This document shows, piece after piece, positions 1 to 12,900 of a DNA stretch of 64,000 nt (positions are counted from its first letter, which is position 1; each line of letters begins with the position of its first letter). Made by a program: the position numbers and the translations under genes. Where the stretch lies: positions 128,500,230 to 128,564,229 of the forward strand of contig JAYESD010000007.1 in the NCBI GenBank assembly GCA_036927565.1, in the 5' to 3' direction. Source of the stretch: Tuctoria greenei. Lineage: Eukaryota; Streptophyta; Magnoliopsida; Poales; Poaceae. Under the pieces are notes generated by a model that searched no databases, had not been told where the DNA came from, and worked only from the letters and a program-made list of their open reading frames with translations.

Positions 1-1233
1 GAGATTTAGCCTCCCTTGTTATATAACCAACCCTCAGGTCAACCCAATCTAAACTAGGACTCTAATCCTACTCAGTTTCAACCAAAACTTTCCATAACTG
101 CTCAAGACTCTTCCATACGCAGATAGAAGCAATCTTAAGACTTCCAAACACCTTAGGAATATATCCCACATTCCTAATAAAACTCAACTTCGTGACCACA
201 CGAAATCCTATGATAACCAACTCAAATCTAACCATATCTGAGTCAAAACCAACTCAGCCGCAACCTCAGTCATAATCCAGCCGGTTGGACCTTTCCGACC
301 AATTCTTTATGTGCACTTCTCTTCATCATGCCTTGGAACCATGTTGCCACATCCATGCACTCCTTTCACACGTGCAAACACCTTGCAACAATGTCCACGA
401 TACCTTCATGTGCATTGTTCTTGACCCAAACATGTTGCGTGACCTCCCAATCAAATCAACCACAATTCATCCCGAACTTGGTTGTTGAACCTCATCTTCT
501 CCCTAAGACTAGTTCAATGGATCCCGTCACCAGCCATATCTTGACCTCAAGCAACACCTGCACATGAGTAAATAGCCAATTCTTCTGAGCACATGTCCTC
601 GACTTGACTCTCGTTAGTCCGAAAACCACAACACCTTACGTGAGCACCTCACATAAGCATGTTGCAAAAATATCAAAAAATTAACCATCGTAAACAGCCA
701 TAACACTTCAAAAACTTAGTAAAAGAATACTAAGAAAACTTCCCATAAGCCAAAAAACAAGTTTGAAACATTGCAAGTTAAAAGAAGAACCATTGTGGTC
801 ATGCACTGGACTGTGCCAAAGATAATCGAACCTTGCGCCAGACCTTTCCAAAGCTAACCGGACCTTGCGAAAGGTAACCGTAACTTACGCTGGACCTAGC
901 CAAAGCTAACTGGACCTTGCGAAAGCTAACGGGACCTTGCGTCATACCTATCCAAAGTTTTTTGGACCTCACGTCGGACCTAGCCAAAGCATGTTGTGCC
1001 TTGCACCAGACCTACCCAAAACATGCTGAACCTATCGTTTGACCTTGTCGGGGCTACCCAAAACAAGTCAGACCTGTTGTTGGACCTTGCCGGAGCTATC
1101 CAAGATATGTCGGACCTATTGTCGGACCTTGCGGAAGCTCGGACTTAGAGTCGAACCTCATTGAAAAGGGTGTTTTGGCAATATTCAAAACTTTTATCAT
1201 AATAGCCAATGTATTCAGCACACATAAGTCTCA
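1..1233 (-). repeat. Partial 3' LTR of element A
   Basis: Reads in parallel with 8246-9443. It includes the inverted TATATAA region at 20-26 and the block rich in GGACCTTGC/AAAGCTAACC units at about 820-1140. The boundary near 1233 is the reverse complement of the family LTR start TGTAAGACC in a degraded form, followed by a reverse-complement polypurine tract (AAATCTCCCTCTTGATG). Confidence 0.8.
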
Positions 1234-2162
1234 AAATCTCCCTCTTGATGAATGCATTGGCAGCACCACTTAAAATCCGAACATTGGCTTATTCACATGA
1301 AAAGTTTTGAAAACAATTTTCTCCTCCTTTTTGAAAATCAAATGAGAAAGAAATTTCAAAACAAATATTTCTCTCCCACTATACATATTTTTATACATAG
1401 TTCTCCCCCTTTGACAATGTAGCATATTATAACATATACATATAAAACAAAGATCATCCAAGTCATACTATCAAGTAACTTACACTATCACATCAATAAG
1501 ATACATAAAGTAGTGTAAGCCATGCTAGAGATCAAGTGAATTTTCAATTTAAGAAAGTCATGTCTCACAAACTTAACTATTTAAATACCTGAAAGCATGA
1601 CACTTGATGCTGTATTTTTGTTTTTCATTATTATTTACAGCACAAATTTTGATCGTATGACATTTGCAAGAGATTATATGCCGCATCAGCCTTATTCTAA
1701 CCAACCAAGCCAAACCTATGTCATTTGACAATCAGAAGCTTAAGGACATGGTTTTAGTCATACACAACTTCTTCCAAGTTCATATCTAAGTGCAATGATA
1801 GGCCATCTCAAAAGAAGAAGTGTGATGCATGCATATTCTCTTGATCTTTTCCTAATTTTTCATTTGAACATAAAAACTCAAAATGTGAGTTGATTACTTG
1901 ATTAATTCTTCATGATTAAAAGCACTTGTGAGCATGCAACAAGTTCAAAATAGCAAGTAAGTTTGATCATGCCCAGATTTAATGTAAGTAACTATTCCAA
2001 TTATTACTCATGGCAAAAACTGCAAAATGTATAACTCGAGTAATGTGGTAAGAACTTTCATCATGTAAAGGGAATCACAAAGTCATATATGTATGAAATA
2101 CTATGCTCATATTATTTTTAATTTAGATTCACACAAAGACTTCCCAAGTTTCAAACTCCCCC
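1234..2162 (-). other. 3' untranslated region of element A
   Basis: AT-rich stretch between the RNase H end and the 3' LTR, matching 50673-51642 of element D in reverse complement. It has several pyrimidine runs on the plus strand (for example CTCCCCCTTT at 1402-1411 and CTCCCCCTCAA at 2156-2166) that read as purine tracts on the element's own strand. No gene seen. Confidence 0.6.
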
Positions 2163-4052
2163 TCAACTTAAGCCATGAGGATGCATAACCCCTATTTCAC
2201 TACGAATGTAACAAAAACGAGTGAAATCCAAAGGTTTTGTGAAAATATAAGCCAATTGTTGTTCAGTATCGACATGGTGAAGCACAATGTTTCCTTTTTC
2301 AACATTATCACTAAGAAAGTGATATCTAATGTCAATGTGCTTTGTTCTAGATGCATGGAGTTTTTAGCAATGGAAACAACACTAGTGTTATCACAAAACA
2401 GTGGAACACTATCTAAATTAACCCCATAGTCCTTATGTGTTTGAACAATCCAAAGAATTTGTGAGCAAGTGCTAGCATCATCTACATATTCAGATTCAGT
2501 TGTGGATTGTGCAACTGAGTTTTGTTTTCTAGAGGACCAAGCAACAAGTGAATTACCAAGAAAATGACAAGCATTCGAAGTACTTTTCCTATCAATCCTA
2601 CAACCCCCAAAATCAGCATCCGAAAAAACATACAAAGTAACGGTTGAGTAAGAAGGAAGAAAAATGCCAAATTCTTGAGTTCCATGTAAGTACCTGAGAA
2701 TTCTTTTGACAGCTTGATGATGTGAAGCACGCGGGGAAGCTTGAAATCGTGCAGAAAGACATACATTGAATTGTATGTCCGGTTTTGATGTCGTGAGGTA
2801 CAAAAGTGATCCAATAATACTTCTATATTCTTTTTGATTGATCGGGTCACCATCTTCATCAAGTTCAAGTGTTGTCGTTGTTCACATTGGTGTCCAAATA
2901 GGCTTGCTTTTGTCCATGTTGAAGCGCTTCAGGAGGTCTTTTGTATACTTCGTTGATGCACAAACGTTTCCTCCTTGGTTTGCTTGATTTGCAGCCCCAA
3001 AAAGTAAGTGAGTTCTCCTATCATACTCATCTCAAATTCTGAACTCATCATAGCTGAAAATTTGGACACAAGATCATGAAAAGCACAACCAAAGATAATA
3101 TCATCCACATATACTTGAACGAATAATGAGTCATTGCCATGCTCAAGCACAAAAGGGTTTTATTAACCTTGCCCATTGTAAACCCCTTTTCAAGTAAGAA
3201 TGTTTTTAACCTATCATACCATGCTCTAGGGGCTTCTTTGAGACCGTACAAGGCTTTGGACTGTTTGTAAACACTGATTAGGAAAATCTGGATTTTCAAA
3301 ACTCGGGGGTTGCTTGACATAAAACTCCTCATCTATGTAGCCATTAAGAAAAGCACTTAACATCCATTTGATATAGCTTAAAACCTTTAGATGCAGCAAA
3401 AGCTAACAAAATTCTTATGGCTTCTAATCTAGCAACAGGAGCAAAAGTTTAATCAAAATTTATACCTTCAACTTATGTGAAACCTTAAGCAACCAACCTA
3501 GCCTTATTCCTAACCACGACCCCATCCTCACTTTGTTTATTTTTAAACACCCATTTAGTTCCAATTAAAGTGTGACCATGAGGTGGAGGTACAAGTTTCC
3601 AAACATTATTTCTTTCAAAATTTTCTAACTCTTGCATGACAATAATCCAAGATTCATTAGTGAGTGCGTGTGATATATATTTGGGTTCAAAAGAAGCAAC
3701 AAAAGCAGAATGAGCATGAGAGTTTGGATCAAAAAACCTGGACCGTGTAACTCGTTCGTGCAAGCTTCCAATGATATATTGTGGAGATGACTTTTGAGGA
3801 CGCGGAGGGGAGTAGACACTTCACAAGATCCTTCTTCTTCATGCTCATCGCAGATTGAAGAACTTGTGACTTGAGGACGATCCATACCAGCTGCAGTAGT
3901 TGTTGGTGCTTGTAGTGGTGCAAAATCAGCAGCGTGATCAACGTCATTTGCTTCTGAATTTTTGGGCAGCAACACCACTTGTTCGTCTTCTTCGATGAAA
4001 ATACTCTCCCCCTACGGAAATGGATCTCGACCTGCAATATTAGAGCTAGTAC
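2163..4052 (-). pseudogene. pol: Reverse transcriptase-RNase H part of element A pol (broken)
   Basis: Would copy the element RNA into DNA and degrade the RNA template. Minus-strand fragments at 3485-3763 (KWVFKNKQSEDGVVVRNKAR), 3048-3332 (SKALYGLKEAPRAWYD), 2929-3150 (VYVDDIIFG active-site box, then FEMSMIGELTYFLGLQIKQ) and 2192-2803 (RNase H: SDADFGGCRIDRKSTS, then TTESEYV) align in order with the cleaner copy in element D. They fall in different frames with several stops. One RNase H site region reads ESEYVDD where D reads ESEYVAA. Confidence 0.85.
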
Positions 4053-5330
4053 CTAGACTAGCTTCATCAAAAAAACCTCACAAGTCTTCATAATTTTGTT
4101 AGTGTCAAGTAAAAGCACACGGTAGCCTCTAGTATGAGATGGATAACCAAGAAACATGCCATCAACAGATCTAGGTACAAATTTATCAAGATTACCATGT
4201 TTCTTAACAAAGCATTTACAACCAAAGACCCGAAAGTGTGTGACACTAGGCATATGTCCAAACCAAAGTTCATATGAGGTTTTACCTATCTTAGCTTGCA
4301 AGAAAACACGATTTGAGACATAACAAGTGGTTGCAATTGCATCAGCCCAAAATTTCCTAGGTGTTTGATAATCGTCAAGCATAGTTCTAGCCATGTCAAC
4401 TAATGTTATGTTCTTTCTCTCTACGACACCATTTTGTTGAGGTACATAGGGTGAAGAAAATTGATGATCTATTCCATTTTCAGGACAAAAGTGATCAAAC
4501 GATTGATTTTTAAATTTGGTTTCATTATCACTTCTAATTGCTTTTAAAGATCCTGGGTGAGCAATTGATAATTTAAGAAATAAATTTCTAAAGTGACTAA
4601 AAGCTTCATTCTTATATGCCATAAAGTAAATCCAGGAGTATCTAGAATAATCATCAATAATCACAAGAAAATACCATTTACCTCCAAAAGATTGAACACG
4701 TGAAGGACCTACGGTGTCAAGGTACAAAAGTTGTCCCGGTTCAGTTGTCATGGTCATTGTGAGAGGAGCATGTGAACCTACAACCATCTTAGTATGTCTA
4801 CAAGAAGAGCACACAATATATTTGTTCCCTTTAAGCTTAGGCAGCCCACGTATGCGATCAAGAGCACTAACACGCGTGAGATGATCAAAGCCTACGTGAC
4901 CAAGTCTATGATGCCAAAAATATATGTCTTTTGAATCATTAGCAACTAGACACCTATGCTTAGAGGATGACATATCAAAACCAGATTTAAAAACTATTCC
5001 AAACCGAGACATGTTTAAAATAAGCTCACTATTTGAATCTACAACCTTGCAACAATTTTTAATAAAAACAATTTCTAGATTTTCATATAGCAACTGTGAA
5101 ACGGAAAGAAGGTTGTATTTCAAATTTTTAACAAGTGCCACATATTTCAAAGTGTAGTGATTATTTACTCTAATCGAACCCTTAGTAATTATAGGAGTTG
5201 AAGAATTATGGTCAAAAGTAACGTTTTCTATAAAAAAGAGGGAGTGGGACCATTCTTTGTTACCGGTCATGCGGCGTGAGCAACCTGAATCGACAATCCA
5301 AATGTTCTCCTTCCTCAAGCGTGTAACCTA
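4053..5330 (-). pseudogene. pol: Protease-integrase part of element A pol
   Basis: 421-codon open stretch on the minus strand. It starts with the copia protease box WIVDSGCSRRMTG; relatives have H where the second R stands. It continues through the integrase zinc region (HHRLGHVGFDHL, then CSSC) and the core: YLDTVGPSR, then VIIDDYSRYSW, then RSDNETKF, then QQNGVVERKN. RSDNETKF replaces the usual SDNGTEF, so the second catalytic Asp is present but its surroundings are altered. The copia FLGYPSHTRGYRVL segment follows. No ATG is required because copia pol is made as part of a polyprotein. It is cut off from gag upstream by stops. Confidence 0.88.
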
Positions 5331-5637
5331 CATAGAAGCACAATATGCTGATGACTCAATACTGGGGTTAGTCAAAAGGCATTTAGCAATCCAGTACTAA
5401 GTCACACGACGTACAACAGGAATAACACGCGAAAGCTGAGATAAAACAGCAGGTTTATGAGCCAAAGTTTGAAAATCTTGTGGCCAATTACTGATCTACG
5501 AAGTGTTACATGTGTATCACAAAATACAATAGGTTTGGTAACAAACTTTGCATTTTTTTCAACTCATTACAGCAGGTTGAATGTTCCTAATATTCGGTTC
5601 AGCATGTGCAGCAAGTTTTGCATGGTTGTTATGTGAT

Positions 5638-7610
5638 CTAGCAATCATTCTTTCCTTTTTTCTGTTGTTTAGCTAGTATATAACAAAAATCTATGACATG
5701 ACCATCTCTACCACAGTAGATACAATGAAATTTAACTTTGTGTTCACGTCTAGATGAGCAAGCAACATGTTTATTAGAAATCGAATGGGGCAACACTCCT
5801 GCAGATTTGAAAACCACTTCTTTTTGTTTAGGAGTTGTTTGAATCAAACCACTTCCTAATTACTTTACAATTTTAGGTGGATGTGCCTTAGAATGAGCAT
5901 GAGAATCAAAACATAAACCAGTTTTATCATTGTAACAGTTGGAAGAATTCAGCAGCAAGTTTGGGTTCTTATTCCCATTACAAAACCGTTCTAGTGTCAT
6001 ATTCATATCAGCAAGTTTCTTAGACAAGTCTAGCCAGTTTTCACATGAAGTTTTTCCTTTTAGTGTGCAATTAGAACAATATTTGACTTCAAGATAGCGT
6101 AAAGCATTGTTCAATATAGAAACAATATTCATAGCATTGTGTAGTTTCTTATCAAGATCATCACAAGTAGAACAACGCAAATATATTGTAGAATAGCAAG
6201 CATCTTTCAAGTTTTTATCATTAAGTGCAGCAAGCTTTTTGTTCTTTTCAATTTCAAGTCCAAGCTTATCAAGTGTCGAGGTGTGCGCACTTCTTAAAGA
6301 GGACAATTATTCATATATAAGCTCACATGAGGAACAAGAATCATCAATAGGAATCAAAGATTTTAAATGATTAATTTCAGATTCTAGTGATTCAATTTTA
6401 ACAGCATTGTCTGTAAGTTTTTTGTCCTTTTTCTTAACTATAACAGAGGCACGAGAAATAGCATAACACATTTCTTCGCAATTGGGACATAACTCTTCAT
6501 CATCGCTTTTGTGTTCTGCCTCTTCCATACTTGATCTTGAGTTGTCGGCCATGAAGCACATATTTGCCAAATTTTCTTCATGTTCATCACTTCCGATGTC
6601 CACGTCGCTCGAGCCAAGTTCTTGTAGTGCGGAGATAAAATTGTTCACCAATTGGCGACCTGTAAAACCCTTCTATTTCTTCTTCTTATCATTTGCAAAG
6701 GAGTGTTTCGTCCTTGTTTGCTTTTCATGACAGGAAGTAGGACCTAAAAGGTTAAGGCAATCTGTACGAAAATGTTCTATCTTACCACATTCAAAGCATC
6801 ATTGAGAACCGACACTTCCTCTCCTTCTAGTTCTCACATTTTGCAATGCTTTTGAGAACCGAGTAGAGAGAAGTGCTAGCTCCTCCTCTGGAAACTCTTC
6901 AATCTATTCAAGAGTTAGAGAGGACAACAAAGCAAGTGTACCACATGACAAAGATTGACTATAGCTAGGCATGTAAAATTTTGAAACAAATGCAAGAGAC
7001 TTGTTGGGTCTCACATGATATTATGTCAATTTCATGAGTTTTTAACTTGGAATATAGCACATCTAATGTAAGTGTACTCATGACTGTGGATTCACGAATA
7101 GATGTAATTTTCATCTCCCAAATTGACATGTCTAATGCACTTAGTTATTGCCTAGCATTTTCAACATCTGAAAATTTAACATTAACACTACACAAGTTGC
7201 TGAGAATTTTGTTAAAGCGAGCAAAGAGGTCGTCGATTGACTCACCGGGTTGCATCTCGAATCGCATGTATTCTGTCTTGAACATGTCTTGTCTTAGCTC
7301 CTTGATAATGTTGGATCATTCATGGTAGTCGCAAAGTGCCTTCCACACATCGTATGCTGATCGGAGGTGTGCAACTCGATTGAAGCCGCTTTGAGTCAAT
7401 CCTTGTATGATTAAGTTATGTGCCTTGTTGTTGTCGACATCTCTCATGTTCGTAGCGGTGACTTGATCGTTTGGCGGCACATTGTAAGGCTTGTACGCCA
7501 TTTCCCATATTGCAAAGTCTTGTGCCTGGATGAAAGCCTCCATACGTGTCTTCCAAACCTAAAGATCAATGTCACTAAACATACAAGGTTTTGCGGAGTA
7601 TTTTCTCCAT
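5638..7610 (-). pseudogene. gag: Gag of element A (frameshifted)
   Basis: Structural capsid-like protein of the copia element. The start (ATG at 7610 on the minus strand) matches the D start at 45213. Fragments in order: 7316-7543 (MEAFIQAQDFAIWE, then LIIQGLTQSGFNRVAHLRSAYDVW), a zinc-knuckle region with CFECGK near 6790, an acidic, coiled-coil segment at 6307-6651 with CPNCEEMC and CSSCELIYE, 5860-6306 with CSTCDDLDKKL and CSNCTLKGKTSC, and a second CCHC knuckle (CIYCGRDGHVIDFCY) at 5638-5847. Several stops and frame changes break it. Confidence 0.85.
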
Positions 7611-7656
7611 GATGATTAGTCAAAACATATGTAAGTCATAATTATTAGTGCATCGT

Positions 7657-7671
7657 GGCTATGATACCAAT
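7657..7671 (-). other. Primer-binding site of element A
   Basis: Reverse complement reads ATTGGTATCATAGCC, directly next to the 5' LTR end at 7672. It resembles the initiator-Met tRNA primer site TGGTATCAGAGC with one change, as in element D (45153-45165). Confidence 0.8.
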
Positions 7672-9443
7672 TGTAAGATTGCAGAGCACGTGAAAAGCTA
7701 CCAGAGGAGGGGTCAATGGTAGATTAAAACTTTTTCAGCGGAAGCAACAAAAACCTCTCGGTAGAAAATCAATCTGTTAGAAAACCATGTGTGCAACTGA
7801 TTTAAACATGTTAAACCATGACAAAAGTAGTATATATTATAGAGAATCAGGTAACAAAGACACGACAACAAGACTCACGGAAAACCGTTGAGAAAAACTA
7901 AAGTTATGATCAAAAGATCGAACAAAGGTCAATCTGTTCTACCCGAGTAAAACAGATCTGCAACACTACAAAGAAACTCGTGTATATCAGAAACCACAAA
8001 TCCAATAACCGTTAAATTTTCAAATATGGTATATAATCAAGTTATAAAGACAAACCAAAAAGAATCACGTCAATTGGATCTGTAAAACTCGAGTTATGAT
8101 AGAAATACCGATGCAATGTACTGTTGTGCGGAAACTCGACGAGAAATACTTGTCTAAAACAAGTCGGACGAACAAGGCACAAAAGCTCCTCTAAATTAAG
8201 AATTATATTGATAAAAACACAATAGGAACTTCCCAAATTCATCTCGCCACGAGCTCTGGCCTCTCTTTCTTATATAACCATCCCTATGGCCAACCCAACC
8301 CAAACTAGGACTCTAATCCTACTCAGTTTCAACTGAAACTTTCCACGATTGTTCAAGACTCTTTCATACGTATATAGATGCAATCTTAAGACTTTAAAAC
8401 ACCTTAGGAATGTATCCCACATTCCTAATATAAATCAACTTTGTGACCCACACGAAATCCTATCATAACCAACTCAAATCTTTTCATATTTGAGTAAAAA
8501 CTAACTCAGCCGCAGCCTGAGTCATAATCCAGTAGGTTGGACCTTTCTGAGCAATTATTTACATCCACTTCTCTTCATCACGCCTTGGAACCATGTCGTC
8601 ACGTCCATGCACTCCTTGCACACATGAAAACACCTTCCAACAACGTCTACGATACCTTCATATGCATTGTTCTTGACCCAAACATGTTGTGTGACCTCCC
8701 GACCAACTCAACCACAATTCCTCCCGAACTTGGTTGTTGAACCTCATCTTCACCCTAAGACTAGTTCAATGGATCCCGTCACCAGCCACGTCTTGACCTC
8801 AAGCAACACTTGCAAATGAATAAACAACCAATCCTTCCAAGCACAAGTCCTCGACTTGACTCTCGTTAGTCCGAAAACCACACCTCACATAAGCATAAGC
8901 ATGTTGCAAACATATCAAAACATTAACCACTGTAACCATCCATAACACTTCAAAAACTTAGTAAAAAAATACTAAGCAAACTTCTCATAAGCCCAAAACA
9001 ATTTTGAAATATTGCAAGTTAAAAGTAGAACCATTGCGATCTTGCACCGGACCTTGCGCTGGACCTTGCCAAAGCTAACCGGACCTTGCGAAAGCTAACT
9101 GGACTTTGTCCCGGACCTCAACAAAGCTAACCGAACCTTGCGAAAGCTAACCGTACCTTGCGTCATACCTATCCAAAGTTTGTCGGACCTCCCGTCGGAC
9201 CTAGCCAACGCATGTTGGACCTTGCACCAGACCTACCCAAAACATGACGGACCTATTGTTGGACCTTGCCGAAGCTACCCAAAACAAGTCGGACCTTGCC
9301 AGAGCTACCAAAATATGTCGGACCTATTGTTGGACCTTGCCAAAGCTCGGACCTAGAGTCGGACCTCATTGAAAAGGGTGTTTTGGCAATATTCAAAACT
9401 TTTATCATAATAGCCAATGTATTTAGCACACATAGGTCTTACA
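7672..9443 (-). repeat. 5' LTR of element A
   Basis: Bounded by TG at 7672 and CA at 9443 (plus-strand view TGTAAGATT...CTTACA), 1772 bp. On the element strand it has a TATATAAG promoter box (plus 8269-8277 region) and a block of GGACCTTGC and CGGACC units at about 9040-9360. The base next to its outer end begins ACTTT, the expected target-site duplication, but its partner lies outside the window. Confidence 0.85.
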
Positions 9444-9937
9444 ACTTTTCAACCGCGCGATAGGTGGCCGCATAATTTATCTCTTGCATTAGGGATGAGC
9501 ACTGCGTAGGGCCCTTTGAACATGGTACGTTCATGAGTTGCATACTTCGTGTTTTTTACCACAAGATGGGGTATCCACGCTTTTTCCTAAAGCACACCGG
9601 TGAGCATCATTTTCATATGTTCCCAGAACCACGAGAGGATTTAGAGACTCATATTAACTTCTATGCCAAGCCACGGAAACCATCACAGTACTACCTCTTG
9701 TACGGGGGAGCTTACCACAATTGATCCGCTTGCGGTGGCGTACTTTACCTTTTACTTAACATCGGAGCATCGTTGTTGAACATAATAACAAGTATGTTAG
9801 CTTTGCCACCGTAATAACTTATGCTAATATAGTCCTTATGTGGGCCTAGTACCGTATCCTCACCGTGCCCTATGTTTTTCTTGTAATACGATCCTTATTT
9901 AGTGTGCTATTTCCAATGCGGCTCTGGTACCAGGCTT
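9444..9937. other. Flanking DNA, possible leader of a minus-strand gypsy element
   Basis: No credible gene. At 9921-9933 the minus strand reads TGGTACCAGAGCC, an iMet-type primer-binding sequence, five bases from a CA-ending minus-strand sequence (TCCTCA). If real, the 494 bp here are the start of that element's internal region, cut by element A at 9443. Short ORFs present are not recognised. Confidence 0.35.
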
Positions 9938-12900
9938 TGAGGACCGGGGTCCACACTTTCCAGGAATCGCATTGGGTGGTGCCGTGCGATGCGGCACCCA
10001 ACAAAACACATGTAAAGGAACACGTATCACATAAATCATTCGCTAAAATTTACAAAGTTGTTCAGTTTACAAATATTTTATAAAAATAAACTACAATAGA
10101 AGATAAGAATACAACTCTTGTACTCAAGTCTAATAAGCAAAAGAGAAGTCATCCAACCCAAGGATTCTCCTCACTAGCCACACGAAGAACATACGGCAGC
10201 TGCATGGTTTCCTGTGACAATAAAGCTTGAAGAGTTCCGAGTCTCATCAGACAACCATAATCATAAGCATAAAGGCCAATACCTGCAAAACAACTAATAT
10301 AGCAACCGTGAGCACCAAAGCTCAGCAAGACTTACCCGTCTCCACTAACATGAAAACCTATATCCAGGATATACATAATATAGGACAGCTGTTTGCAATA
10401 AAAGACTCGCCTAATTCTTCGTCCTTAATTTATGTTTTAGCAGCAAATTATGGCTTCATGTAAAGGAAATACAGTGAGCAACCTATCTAGAGCATTGCAA
10501 GTATCAATACAATATTAATTCATAAAGCATGATTCAATATTATTCAGCTCCACATAATTAACTATGTCACGATGCAGTGAACAAGCGGTATTCAATAACC
10601 GCGAGAGACGGTGATTCGAATTAAAAATACCCAGAATACACGACATGTGCGACCGTACTGGAAGTCACGTAGCTGCACTCCATGGACGCCGTACACAACA
10701 ACCTTTTCCAAGTCCCACCCAAGTTGAATTGATTCGATCGTCTAGGACAGTATTCCCACACACGATGCACCCTCTGCTGTGAAGATGTCATGAGCGAGTT
10801 TCCGTCTACTGTGCTGCTGCAGAAAGCCTAAGGTGATAAAAAAAGTCTCAACAAAGGCTTCCCAAGGTACATCAGTTTCCTGGACCCCATATATCTAGTG
10901 TGACTCTGGTACAAATCAAATTTGCTCAACAAGACCGCACAAGGATCGGTCCTTAACTGACACAGGCACGGCTACAGCTCACAGGCCCCTATGTCGTGCT
11001 GCTCCTACTCAATGCTCGGTCTCATATTTAACCAAATGTTGAATCTCTCACTCGACCAAACCCATGTGATCTTAATTCCTTAACTCGCGAGTAGATTTCA
11101 ACTACTCGACTTCTATCGAAGCAACTACAACAATTAAGCATAGCTGGACAAGATCGAAGACTTAACATTCTACCCAGCTCTCATGGTTTCTCTGGTCATG
11201 CAAGTGGAAAACTCCAAGAAAACTTAGACCAAATGCACAATACATGCTAACCCATATAGTGCGATACAAATAAAAGTTCAAAATGCTGTTAAATGTAAAT
11301 TGGGGCTTGCCTTGCTGCTATCAGAAAATGTTAGAAGCTTGCTATATCACTTCTCGACAATCCAATCAACCTCCTGCTGCCCCAAATGAGGTTCTTCGTC
11401 GAACTCCTTCGTCATGTACGCTATCAACTTGAAAATGCACAATGGTATAATGTAAGTGATTAATTAAAGAACCAAGCAGGGTTATGACTCAAGAGTGACC
11501 AATACTAAGTATTACAGAAGTGTGGGGTCTCTGTTGTGTAAAATAAACAGAGAGGAATATCAATTTGATGAAAGGAATGTTTTTGGAAGAAAAGACATAG
11601 TCCACACTCTAAACATATGGTAAGGCTGGAACAATTTAGCAGAAATATGACGAAGATCAACCCCAATGACTATGAGAATTTTAAAGAAATTCCTATATTA
11701 TGCAGATACTCAGCATGCCAAATTCCAGAGGAAGTTGATGGGAGATGCATTCTAAAGATATTTCCATAAGTATTTTGGATTATCTGAATTACTAAGAAAT
11801 TCATGAGGTTTTCTCATACTTAAAACTTAACATTCCATTAAATTACAAATATTATGACTCTAAATAAATTTGTTTCATGATTTTTGGAGCTTCCTACAGA
11901 GGGATATTGAATTCACAATTTTGGGTAAAAGCTAAAATTCTGTTGTTTTCCTCTTTTTTCTGAGACAGGGGCATTTGGAACACCATTAAATCAAGTCAAA
12001 TGATGCTCAAATTTTTGCTAAAGATCCGTAGGTTTATGAAGAACAATCTTGCCAAAAATGAGGATTTTCAAATGACTATATCATCAGATAGTAATTCCAA
12101 AGAAATTTTACTTCATTGAATTATTGAGGGAATTTATGGGCTTTTCATGTCAATTCAAGAGCACCATTGGAAATTAGAGATCAAAAGGAGTCTAACTAAA
12201 TTTATTTGGCAATTTTTTGGTCGAATATTAGAGGAGATATGATTTTTTCTAAGGTTGCACTAAATCTGAATTTATTTCTAATGGGAAAAAAAGCTTCAAG
12301 AGGGCTGGGCCGACGTGATATAAATGGTCCAATGAAGTGGTAGAATCATGGAGGTAACAAGGTTATGCTGTGTGGACGCATAGGATCATGTTGCCCTAGT
12401 AGATCCGGCCAAAAGAGAAATGCCACAGACAGACGGGCCCCAAGGAGGTCTCCTTCCTCCTCGGGCCAGAGATAGAGCGGCGGCACCCCTGGAGGCGGGT
12501 GGCGGTACCCTCGCTGGCGCAGCCCTCCCGGACACCACAACGGCCCAGACTCGCCGTCAGGGAGTAAATTAAGGAGGGGAGTCTGCCTATGGGGTCTGCT
12601 CCCACCGAGGATGGCCGGAAAACGGGAATCGACGGACGCTACGGGTCTAGAGTTTTGTTCATGTCGGTTACCCCCTATGGTACCCTATTCCACACGGAAC
12701 TTGCAACAAAAACTTCCTAGTGAGCTAGGGAGCATGGATGACGGTTCTAAGGTGGGTGAAAGGCGTCTGAATGGTTGGTCGATGGTGGACCGACGGGTTG
12801 AAGCCAGCGGCCAGAAAAATTCAGTCATCCGGCTTGTTTACTCGATTTTTACCTTTGCTTTCTGGTCAAGGACATGCACCTGGAGGTTAGGAAGCTAATA

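Larger units (their letters stand above)
1..9443 (-). mobile_element. Copia retrotransposon A (Sirevirus-like), left end outside the window
   Basis: Minus-strand Ty1/copia element. Seen: an LTR copy at each side (1-1233, cut by the window edge, and 7672-9443), a minus-strand primer-binding site at 7657-7671 matching the tRNA-iMet type TGGTATC-AGAGC, and broken gag, protease-integrase and RT-RNase H frames in copia order between them. It is the same family as element D at 43231-53502, which lies in the opposite orientation. The coding frames carry many stops and shifts, so it is not autonomous. About 580 bp of its 3' LTR must lie left of the window, judged from alignment with the complete copy. 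Confidence 0.9.

Noticed and set aside
9970..10001. Stem GGTGCCG/CGGCACC as a Helitron 3' end or microRNA precursor
   Set aside because: No CTRR end follows and no complementary long stem is present. It sits in the R/U5-like part of the probable LTR.
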